Position numbers and translations under genes: made by a program
The notes under the pieces: generated by a model
Told to the model about the DNA's origin: nothing
Database searches by the model: none
Seen by the model: the letters and a program-made list of their open reading frames with translations, nothing else
NCBI GenBank assembly: GCA_964407325.1
Contig: CAYOVA010000002.1
Coordinates: 1 to 64,000, forward strand
DNA length: 64,000 bases
Source: JAOAFZ01 sp964407325
GTDB taxonomy: Bacteria; Patescibacteriota; Microgenomatia; UBA1406; GWC2-37-13
Direction: 5' to 3'
Shown: piece after piece, positions 43,428 to 50,864 of the stretch
Layout: each line of letters starts with the position of its first letter
How positions within the stretch are numbered: the first letter of the stretch is position 1

Positions 43428-44024
43428 ATGTTACAAGACAGACACGGGAAGTCTTTATCATTGTCGCAAATTGTTCACAAAGCAGCAATCCGCTTTTACA
43501 AAATTGTTGTTGAACTTGAGGTTTACATTCTTCATCTTGTTGGCACTATTCCAATTCATACGATTCGCAATGCGATGTATATTCTCGCGGGGATCAAGAT
43601 AGGATTCGGTTCTACTATTCATACTGGAGCGCGTTTCTATTTTCCTTCTAACATTTCAATAGGAAAAGATACTCTTATTGGGGAAGGTGCGGTACTGGAT
43701 GGAAGGGATAAACTAATAATTGGTAATCATGTTGATATTGCCAGTGAAGTGATGATCTACAATGCCTATCATGATCTCAAACATGCTCACTTTAATGCTA
43801 TTATGAAACCCGTAACGATAGAGGACTATGTATTTATCGGTCCCAGGGCTATTATCCTGCCTGGAGTAACAATCGGGAAAGGTGCGGTAGTAGGTGCCGG
43901 TGCTGTAGTTACAAAAGATGTTCCTGCATTAACTATGGTAGGAGGAGTACCGGCGGCAAAAATCGGTATGCGCGATGAGAAATCGTTAGGCTATAAATTA
44001 GGAAGAGCGGACTGGTTTCGTTGA
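43428..44024 (+). CDS. Hexapeptide-repeat acyltransferase (left-handed beta-helix)
   Basis: The 198-residue protein has a helical N-terminus and hexapeptide repeats: IKIGFGSTIHTGARF, ISIGKDTLIGEGAVLDGRD, LIIGNHVDIASEV, VTIEDYVFIGPRAIIL, PGVTIGKGAVVGAGAVVTKDV and the closing GGVPAAKIG. The catalytic-type histidine lies in MIYNAYHDLKHAH. Such enzymes acetylate sugars of surface glycans. The frame is open back into the helicase gene, but the first 50 codons do not look like family sequence. Confidence 0.85.
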   Translation: MLQDRHGKSLSLSQIVHKAAIRFYKIVVELEVYILHLVGTIPIHTIRNAMYILAGIKIGFGSTIHTGARFYFPSNISIGKDTLIGEGAVLDGRDKLIIGNHVDIASEVMIYNAYHDLKHAHFNAIMKPVTIEDYVFIGPRAIILPGVTIGKGAVVGAGAVVTKDVPALTMVGGVPAAKIGMRDEKSLGYKLGRADWFR

Positions 44025-44042
44025 GTTCACTCACAGATAATT

Positions 44043-44675
44043 TTACGCAGGAATAATTTCAAGAATATCTTCCGGTTTTTCTGCAACATAACTGCATCCC
44101 GCTATTTTGAGTATTTCTTCTGCCTGAAGTCCCCATGTAACACTGATTATCGGGATGTGTGCTTTTTTGCAGGCTTCAACATCACGTACTTCATCACCCA
44201 CGTAAATGCAATCGTCAGGTTGTAACTTATGTCTTCTTAGTAATTTAGCCAGTGAAATATGTTTTCCAAATAAATCCCTTTCTGAAGTTATATTGTTAAA
44301 CTGACTAAGGTTGTTGTTAATAAGAAACTGTTGCACTAAATCCTTTGCATTGGAAGTAAGAATTTCCAGTTGATAGCCTCTTTTCTTCAGCTCATTCAGT
44401 ACAAATGGAATTGCCGGGTATGGTTTCATTTCGGCAATATTTTGGCGAACTCGCCGTCGTAGACGTAAAGCCAGCGCAGGTATTTCGAGTAGGGTTAACT
44501 TAAAATGCTTTAATACTTCCTGGGTTGATTTATTACGTAACAATTGGAAGTCTTTGTGGGTTATGGGATCTTTGCCCATTTCCATAAGAATTTCATTTGC
44601 GTAAATCAGTCCGGGAGTTACGGTATTTGCAATTGTGCCATCAAAATCAAAGATAATAAGCGAAGGTCTTTTCAT
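44043..44675 (-). CDS. HAD-family phosphatase (phosphoglycolate phosphatase-like)
   Basis: The 210-residue protein has motif I FDFDGTIANTV, a helical cap, motif II LEILTSNAKD, a lysine in HISLAKLLRRHK and motif IV YVGDEVRDVEACKKA. It resembles Gph/YjjG-like hydrolases. Substrate unknown. I chose the ATG at 44675 because the upstream extension overlaps the VanW gene. It lies 7 bases after that gene's stop. Confidence 0.82.
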   Translation of the reverse strand: MKRPSLIIFDFDGTIANTVTPGLIYANEILMEMGKDPITHKDFQLLRNKSTQEVLKHFKLTLLEIPALALRLRRRVRQNIAEMKPYPAIPFVLNELKKRGYQLEILTSNAKDLVQQFLINNNLSQFNNITSERDLFGKHISLAKLLRRHKLQPDDCIYVGDEVRDVEACKKAHIPIISVTWGLQAEEILKIAGCSYVAEKPEDILEIIPA

Positions 44676-44682
44676 AGTAAAT

Positions 44683-46146
44683 TTATCCCCCTTTCCCAAC
44701 AAGGAAAACTGCCTGCCATGGTCGATACGAGGAGATATATTCTTCATCAATTAGAATCTGACCGTCTCTGATTACTTTATAGGTAAACTTTGATTTTGCT
44801 CCCCAAGCGGCAAAATCAATTTGCTTTACTTGGCCATTGGGTAAATTAGGATCGTCCTCGTGTCTATCTGGTGGAGGAGGTGCTACATCCCACACAACAG
44901 GTTCCGTAAGCTCTACTCTTCGATTATCTTTTTTCCCGTAAAACCTAAAATACAAAAGACGATTTTCCCTGTCATTTTCTACCTGGACAAGCATATGTGC
45001 CGGTGTATCGTTTTTAAATCGCAAGTCGACGGTGGGGGTGTAAATGGTTGCATCAAAACCGGGCTTCGAGTCGTTTTCGTAATATCCCACACGATATGCA
45101 TGTGCATGGCGCTCGGTAATTGGTAACCCGGTTTTCAAAGCTGCCCGGAATGCAGTAGTAGATACCTGGCATACACCACCTCCATCACCTAAAACTGTTT
45201 TTCCATTTTGAATAATGTATGCAGGACGATACCCGGTATTGGTGGAGATGTCACCGACAATTTTGTTAAAGGAAAATTCTTCACCGGGTGGTATAAGTAC
45301 TCCATGGAATTTTGAAGCGGCAAGCGAAAGATTATAGACTCTATCTTCTGAAGATCCGGAGTAATCTGACTTACCTTCTCCAATTAATTCCTCAATACCG
45401 AATGAGTTCGCGTCAGCAAGGGAAATGTCAGGCTTTATTTCTTCTTCTTTTAAAACTATTTTCTTTGTAAGGCTTTTGCTGGTCGGATTTTTTTTCACTT
45501 CGTCCATGGCCTTGTTAATATCGTTAAAGAAGTTGTCATTATTGATACGCGATCCACTGGTGCTGTCTTCGAAGGTAACAACCTTCCCGTCCTGAAACGC
45601 AAATTTTGCGTTTCTTGGAGCACGGTCATATGACTCTGATGTTTGCCTAATAAAAAGGTCAAACGGTTTTTTATCATATTGCACAATAGGTTTGAACTGG
45701 TAAGTATGGAGACCGGTAAGCAAGAGGAATTTTTGTTTTATATTCGAGGGGAAGTGGGAAGATCTTCCTACCAAGTATGCTTGCTCTGCTACATCACGGA
45801 CATTTGTATTCAGTTTTAGTTGTTCAGCTGAAATTGTTGCGATCTGCTCGTCGTTATAAAAAACTGCGATATTTACTTTATGCAGATTGGCTTCTACCGG
45901 TTTATAGAGATTAATAATATCCTCTTTGGTTTTTCCACCGACATTATGATTATCAACATATATCCCCGGGTATATTTTGTTATGATAAGACTGATCTTGG
46001 ACAATAAGATATGTAATATATCCGCCCAATAGTGTTCCGGCAACAAGCAGTGCTACAAGCACTCCGTTTTTATTAATGGAACGGATAATTTTGTGAGCTT
46101 TTTTGGAGAGCGAGTGTATACGTGACTGTAACTTTTTTGGTATCAT
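44683..46146 (-). CDS. VanW-family protein, membrane-anchored
   Basis: The 487-residue protein has one N-terminal helix (about 29-50), a peptidoglycan-binding-like region (YIDNHNVGGKTKEDIINLY type repeat) and the VanW core GEEFSFNKIVGDISTNTGY, GDGGGVCQVSTTAFRAAL and ITERHAHAYRVGYYENDSKPGFDATIY. A proline-rich patch and a C-terminal G5-like domain follow. VanW homologues occur near vancomycin clusters but their activity is unproven; a cell-wall role is likely. I chose the ATG at 46146; the frame is open to 46188 across the divergent gene. The two divergent start codons are separated by 6 bases. Confidence 0.8.
   Translation of the reverse strand: MIPKKLQSRIHSLSKKAHKIIRSINKNGVLVALLVAGTLLGGYITYLIVQDQSYHNKIYPGIYVDNHNVGGKTKEDIINLYKPVEANLHKVNIAVFYNDEQIATISAEQLKLNTNVRDVAEQAYLVGRSSHFPSNIKQKFLLLTGLHTYQFKPIVQYDKKPFDLFIRQTSESYDRAPRNAKFAFQDGKVVTFEDSTSGSRINNDNFFNDINKAMDEVKKNPTSKSLTKKIVLKEEEIKPDISLADANSFGIEELIGEGKSDYSGSSEDRVYNLSLAASKFHGVLIPPGEEFSFNKIVGDISTNTGYRPAYIIQNGKTVLGDGGGVCQVSTTAFRAALKTGLPITERHAHAYRVGYYENDSKPGFDATIYTPTVDLRFKNDTPAHMLVQVENDRENRLLYFRFYGKKDNRRVELTEPVVWDVAPPPPDRHEDDPNLPNGQVKQIDFAAWGAKSKFTYKVIRDGQILIDEEYISSYRPWQAVFLVGKGG
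46141..46146 (+). promoter_or_regulatory. -10 box of the solute-binding protein gene, overlapping the vanW start codon
   Basis: TATCAT ends exactly 6 bases before the plus-strand ATG at 46153. Its last three bases are the complement of the VanW start codon. The promoter therefore lies inside the VanW coding region. Confidence 0.5.
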
Positions 46147-46152
46147 AAAGCT

Positions 46153-47664
46153 ATGGATGATAATAATGCAAACGTCCCGAAAAATCAATCCGCACCGGTA
46201 TTTGAAAGCGTCCCTATAGATGAAGTTCCCCAGAACATTCCTACAGAAGAAACACCACCACCGGAAGTTGCGAGTGCAGGAGATGCTTTTTTGAATGCAC
46301 CGCCACCTGAACTGACGGGTGAACTTCCACCATTATACCAGGAAAGCAGAACAAAGTATTTTATTATCGGTGGTGCCGTGTTGTTTTTTCTTCTGATTTT
46401 TGGCGCGATTATCGGTGCTTTTATGCTTTCTCGAGGAGGAGCGCCCTCAGCGCCCCAAAAAGTTACCTTAACCTATTGGGGATTATGGGAAGATCCACAA
46501 ATTATACAACCGATTATAGATGAATATCAGAAGGCAAATCCAAATGTAACTATCAAGTATGAGCTACAATCTCATATCGATTATCGCCCAAAGCTTATAC
46601 AAAGAAGTCAGAACAACCGTGGGCCGGATATCTTTAAATTTCACAATACCTGGCTGGGGGAGATAAAGGAAGTAGCTGCACCGTTACCAAAGGAAATAAT
46701 GTCGAATGATGAATTTGAGAAAACGTTTTATCCCATACATAAAGAAGATCTTGGCCTGGAAGGCTCCTACTATGGTATTCCATTAACCGTAGACGGTATT
46801 GTGATGATTTACAATGATAGTCTATTTAAGAAAGCAGGGATTACCACACCGCCAACAAGCTGGACGGAGGACTTTTACGAGAATGTGGCTGACTTGACAG
46901 TGCAAGGCAATGATGGTAAGACAGTTACCTCTGGTGCGGCGCTGGGGACTGCCAGTAATATTGATCATTTTTCTGATATTTTTGGCACATTGCTTTTACA
47001 AAATGGTGGTTCTCTTCAAAAGCTGGAAAATAAAGAGGCAGTAGAGGCACTGCAGTTTTACCGTGAGTTTGGGGAAACAAACATCTGGAACGATTCAATG
47101 CCCAATTCTATTCAGGCATTTTCAGATCAATTAGTTGCTATTACTTTTGCACCTTCTTGGCAGATAATCCGGATAAAAGAAAAAAATCCAGAAATTCAGC
47201 TCAAAGTCGCTCCCGTTCCAAAAAGTCCCAATAACAGCTCAGTTTCAATTGCTAGCTACTGGGTTGAGGGGGTGTCAAAGTTCAGTCCCAATCAAGCAGA
47301 AGCATGGAAATTCCTCAAATATCTTTCGCAAAAAGAGACCCAATTAAAGATGTACGAGCTCCAGGTAAAAACCCGTGGTTTAGGAGCAGCTTTTTCTCGA
47401 GTTGACTTGCAAGAAAGCCTTGCTGAGGATCCGATTCAATCGGTAATTGTACAGCAAGCAATGTCATTTAAGAGTTTGCCGTTAGCGGACAGAACGTTTG
47501 ATAAAGGAATAAATGATGAAATAGTCGGGTATCTAAAAAATGCAATAAATTCGACTGCATTAGATGTAGGTTACCAGGATGCGCTTAAGACTGCGCAGCA
47601 AGGAGTGGACCAGGTATATTCCCGCTATCAAGTTACTCCTGTTCCGGCAGCTTCAGCACAATAA
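46153..47664 (+). CDS. Membrane-tethered extracellular solute-binding protein (sugar type)
   Basis: The 503-residue protein has a Pro/Glu-rich cytoplasmic N-terminus (about 65 residues), one membrane helix (70-95) and a family 1 solute-binding domain: KVTLTYWGLWEDPQIIQPII, YQKANPNVTIKYE, YGIPLTVDGIVMIYND and WEFLKYLS-type closing helices. Solute-binding proteins normally carry a lipoprotein signal and sit beside permease genes. Neither is seen here, so it may serve permeases encoded elsewhere or act as a sensor. Confidence 0.82.
   Translation: MDDNNANVPKNQSAPVFESVPIDEVPQNIPTEETPPPEVASAGDAFLNAPPPELTGELPPLYQESRTKYFIIGGAVLFFLLIFGAIIGAFMLSRGGAPSAPQKVTLTYWGLWEDPQIIQPIIDEYQKANPNVTIKYELQSHIDYRPKLIQRSQNNRGPDIFKFHNTWLGEIKEVAAPLPKEIMSNDEFEKTFYPIHKEDLGLEGSYYGIPLTVDGIVMIYNDSLFKKAGITTPPTSWTEDFYENVADLTVQGNDGKTVTSGAALGTASNIDHFSDIFGTLLLQNGGSLQKLENKEAVEALQFYREFGETNIWNDSMPNSIQAFSDQLVAITFAPSWQIIRIKEKNPEIQLKVAPVPKSPNNSSVSIASYWVEGVSKFSPNQAEAWKFLKYLSQKETQLKMYELQVKTRGLGAAFSRVDLQESLAEDPIQSVIVQQAMSFKSLPLADRTFDKGINDEIVGYLKNAINSTALDVGYQDALKTAQQGVDQVYSRYQVTPVPAASAQ
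46157..46162 (-). promoter_or_regulatory. Candidate -10 box of the VanW gene
   Basis: TATCAT on the minus strand lies 10 bases before the VanW ATG at 46146, inside the first codons of the divergent gene, predicting a leader of about 4 bases. It mirrors the TATCAT used in the other direction. Confidence 0.4.
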
Positions 47665-47698
47665 TCCCCCGCTACATTTAGATTTTCATTGATAAGTT

Positions 47699-47707
47699 TG
47701 ATACAAT
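47699..47707 (+). promoter_or_regulatory. Extended -10 promoter of the PilM-like/baseplate-J gene
   Basis: TGATACAAT (hexamer 47702-47707) ends 8 bases before the ATG at 47716, predicting a leader of about 2 bases. Confidence 0.55.
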
Positions 47708-47715
47708 GAAAGATT

Positions 47716-50052
47716 ATGGATCTTTCTGCGTTGTTTAAAAGAAAACAGAATGAGAAGCAGTCCTACTTTGGTCTTTTTTTACGAGGGGAAAGTGCGGTAG
47801 GCTTTGTATTCGAAATAGTAAACAACACAGTTTCCCTAATTGCTAAAGAAAAAATCAAATACCGCAACAGCTGGGAGAATATTGTTGATGATGTTGATGA
47901 GCTGCTAGCAATCCTCGAAAACGAAACCAAAATCCATGTAAATGAGTGTATCTACTTTATTTACTCCTATTTTATTGACGATGCCACCGGGGAAATAAAA
48001 GACCAGTACAAGAATGTAATGCGGCAAATTTCCAAAGAGCTTGATCTGAAGCCTCTTGGATTTATTGAATGCCACGAATCTGTAAAAGATATGCTCGAAA
48101 AGGAAGAGGGAACACCTTTAAACAGCGTTATGGCTGAGATTGATTCTACTCATGTTTCCTTATATGTCTATAAAGGGGGAAAGTTGATTTACAAAGATGA
48201 AACTGCCAGAACAGATTCAATTACCGATGATTTAACAGAGATAATAGATAAGCGAAAAGACCAGTATTTGCTTCCATCAAAAATGGTAGTATACGGCTCT
48301 TCCTCATTGGAGAAAGAGGCGGCGCTTATTAAAGAGCATAACTGGAAGGAAGATGCGTTTATTCAGGCTCCACGACTACTGGTTCTTAATACTGAAGATG
48401 TATTGCGGGGGTTGGGGAACACGTTTATGGAACAGGTTCAACATGAGCTGGGAAATGGTATTCAATTACACGAAGAGGAAGTCGACCTGCATGAGGATGC
48501 AGAAGCGAAAGATACAGAACCGATGGTGGCTAAAATCGATAAAAAGAAAACTGAAGATTTTCCTGATGAAACTGAAGGTGTAGTTGGTTTGTCAGCGGCT
48601 TCTTCAGCAGAGGTTGCTGGTGCGTCTGCTACAGGTGCAGCTACAACGGGATTGAGTGCAGCAAGCGCAGCTATTCCAGCAGCAGCGAGCATGGATGAAG
48701 CAAAAAAAATTGTAAACCGGTCTGCACCTAAGAAAAAAGTGGTTATTGATGATGGTATACCTGATGAAGCTGAAAAGGTGGGATTTGTGGTTGGTGAAGA
48801 CGTCACGAAAAGTGAGCATGAGTACGACGATACTGAAGAATTTAATACAAAGAAAGGATTTTCAGTTGATGTTTCTTTTGTGAAAAATCTAAAATTCCCC
48901 AAAATTAAGTTTGGCGGCGGAAGCAAGAAAAAACCTAAAATTCAAATATTTGTTGGTATCACTGCCCTTTTGCTGATTGCAACAGCAACCATGGCCGAAT
49001 ATACGTTTCATAAAGCAAAGCTTGAAGTAATTGTTCCTTCCAGTAAAATCTCGAACGAACTTTCCTTAGAAGGTGAAGTCGGAGGAGATGTCGCTGGGAC
49101 ATTTTCAGTTGTAACTTCTACCACAAGCGCAGATGTAAAAGATGAAATCGGTACTACCGGTCAGCGTGAAGTGGGGGAAAAAGCGAAAGGAACTGTGATT
49201 CTGAATAATTTTGAGGATCGTTCCATTTCATATTCTGCCGGGACAAAAATGACTGGGGATAACCTTACCTTCGTTCTTGATTCAGACGTATCAATTGCTT
49301 CTGCAAGTTCCAGTGTTACTTCTATCCAGGCCCAGACAAAAGAAGCAGGGGTAACAGCGGAGAATATTGGTACTGAATACAATATTGACAAAGATAAACG
49401 GTTGAGTGTTTCCGGAGCTACTTCACGGAATTTTGCTGTGGCCAAAGGCGCCTTTACCGGGGGGACAAAAAAAACTTTAAAAACGGTAGCAAAAAAAGAC
49501 CTTGATACATTGCAGGAACGCGTACTAGCCCAAGCAAAGAAGCTCAATCAAAGCAATAAGGCAGAAGTTCCATCAGGAATGCAGGTATTGCCGGAGTTAA
49601 CGGAAGTAACTGTGGCTTCAGCAGACTATTCAGGTGAGGTGGGTCAGGAAGCAGAAAAAGTATCTGTGAATGCCGAAGTCCGTATTACCTACTATCTTAT
49701 TTCGAAAGAAGCCTTGAAAAAAGAAATCGCCACTCAACTTGAACCGGATATTCCGAGCGGCTTTAAACTTGATGACGAGCACCTGAATTTTGAGATCGAT
49801 AACGTCTCGAATGATGACGGGCAGGTAAGTGTAGATGTTCTGGGGGAAGCGACTGCTGTGAAGGAAGTTAATACCGAGCAAATGCTGGAACTCATGCCGG
49901 GAAAATCAATAGATGATGTCAAGAAAATTCTTCGGGAGCGTTTTGATGTTGAAGATGTGGTGGTAAAGCAAAATGCAACACCAATCTTTCCGCTTTCCTC
50001 CTTGCTTCCGTTTAAGAAAAATAATATAACTATAGATGTCCGTTCCAAATAA
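47716..50052 (+). CDS. PilM/FtsA-like actin-fold domain joined to a baseplate-J-like extracytoplasmic domain
   Basis: The 778-residue protein starts with about 235 residues resembling actin-fold PilM/FtsA proteins (YFGLFLRGESAVGFVFEIV, AEIDSTHVSLYVYKGGKLIY, VVYGSSSLEKEA). An acidic and Ala-rich linker (about 260-405) follows, then a membrane helix near 415-435. The exterior domain has GEKAKGTVILNNFEDRSISY, SAGTKMTGDNLTFVLDSDV and ENIGTEYNIDKDKRL, the baseplate-J-like pattern found in many CPR surface proteins. It thus spans the membrane. Role unknown; linking cytoplasmic PilM-like scaffolding to the surface is a guess. Confidence 0.68.
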   Translation: MDLSALFKRKQNEKQSYFGLFLRGESAVGFVFEIVNNTVSLIAKEKIKYRNSWENIVDDVDELLAILENETKIHVNECIYFIYSYFIDDATGEIKDQYKNVMRQISKELDLKPLGFIECHESVKDMLEKEEGTPLNSVMAEIDSTHVSLYVYKGGKLIYKDETARTDSITDDLTEIIDKRKDQYLLPSKMVVYGSSSLEKEAALIKEHNWKEDAFIQAPRLLVLNTEDVLRGLGNTFMEQVQHELGNGIQLHEEEVDLHEDAEAKDTEPMVAKIDKKKTEDFPDETEGVVGLSAASSAEVAGASATGAATTGLSAASAAIPAAASMDEAKKIVNRSAPKKKVVIDDGIPDEAEKVGFVVGEDVTKSEHEYDDTEEFNTKKGFSVDVSFVKNLKFPKIKFGGGSKKKPKIQIFVGITALLLIATATMAEYTFHKAKLEVIVPSSKISNELSLEGEVGGDVAGTFSVVTSTTSADVKDEIGTTGQREVGEKAKGTVILNNFEDRSISYSAGTKMTGDNLTFVLDSDVSIASASSSVTSIQAQTKEAGVTAENIGTEYNIDKDKRLSVSGATSRNFAVAKGAFTGGTKKTLKTVAKKDLDTLQERVLAQAKKLNQSNKAEVPSGMQVLPELTEVTVASADYSGEVGQEAEKVSVNAEVRITYYLISKEALKKEIATQLEPDIPSGFKLDDEHLNFEIDNVSNDDGQVSVDVLGEATAVKEVNTEQMLELMPGKSIDDVKKILRERFDVEDVVVKQNATPIFPLSSLLPFKKNNITIDVRSK

Positions 50053-50076
50053 GCGGGTGAATTTTTTTCCTGATCT

Positions 50077-50823
50077 ATGCCATTGTATTCGTATGTAAAA
50101 GATGTTCCCAGTCCAAAAAAGCAGTTTGTTAAATCCTTCTCCTATATTTTCCTTACTTTTGGAGCGTTGCTTATGTTCTGGTCTTTTTACCCCATTATTT
50201 CGTTTGAAATTTACTCTCGTTTATTTATCGATAAGGTTGTCGCAAGTCCTATTCCTCGATCACAAATTGCAACTACAGTACAGGAAGCAAATGCCGTATT
50301 AGGAAGTTATGACGCATTTTCCAGCAACCTTCGCGACTTTGCACAGGCAAGCATATGGTTTCCTTCAAAACCTCAAGTTATTGTCTCGAATGAAATTACG
50401 GTAAAAGAATACAAGCTTTCTATTCCGAAATTGAATATAATAGATGCCCGGGTAGTAATTGGTTCAGACGATTTATCAGAAAGTTTGATACACTATATAC
50501 CGACGTCTCTTCCGGGAGAGTACGGGAATGTTGCTATCTTTGGGCATTCAACCTTACCGCAGTTGTATAACCCGACAGATTACAAAACAATATTTACCTA
50601 TTTGCCCTCACTGGAAAAGGGAGACGAGATAAAAGTTACGTTAGAAGGAAAAGACTATACATACGAGGTGTATGAAATGTTTGTGGTAAAGCCGGAGGAA
50701 GTTTCAGTGCTTGAGCAACGCTATGACGGATCCTACCTTACTGTCATTACCTGTGTTCCGCCTGGAACCTATTGGAACAGATTGGTTGTACGGGCCAAAC
50801 TGAAAGCTACACCTGAGACATGA
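50077..50823 (+). CDS. Sortase-family transpeptidase
   Basis: The 248-residue protein has an N-terminal membrane helix (about 22-45) and the sortase barrel: IPKLNIIDARVVIG, IFGHSTLPQL (catalytic His), LTVITCVPPGTYWNRLVVRA (catalytic Cys and Arg). It is closest in look to class D/E sortases of Gram-positive bacteria. It would attach LPxTG-like proteins; the only candidate substrate in the window is the gene at 40278. Confidence 0.88.
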   Translation: MPLYSYVKDVPSPKKQFVKSFSYIFLTFGALLMFWSFYPIISFEIYSRLFIDKVVASPIPRSQIATTVQEANAVLGSYDAFSSNLRDFAQASIWFPSKPQVIVSNEITVKEYKLSIPKLNIIDARVVIGSDDLSESLIHYIPTSLPGEYGNVAIFGHSTLPQLYNPTDYKTIFTYLPSLEKGDEIKVTLEGKDYTYEVYEMFVVKPEEVSVLEQRYDGSYLTVITCVPPGTYWNRLVVRAKLKATPET

Positions 50824-50830
50824 TGATGTA

Positions 50831-50859
50831 TTGATTTATCCTATAATATATCGTATAAT
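50831..50859 (+). promoter_or_regulatory. Promoter of the PBP gene (TTGATT, 17 bases, TATAAT)
   Basis: TTGATT (50831-50836) and TATAAT (50854-50859) are 17 bases apart, and the ATG at 50865 begins 5 bases after the -10 box, so transcription should begin at or beside the start codon. A second TATAAT lies at 50842-50847. Confidence 0.7.
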
Positions 50860-50864
50860 TAAGC

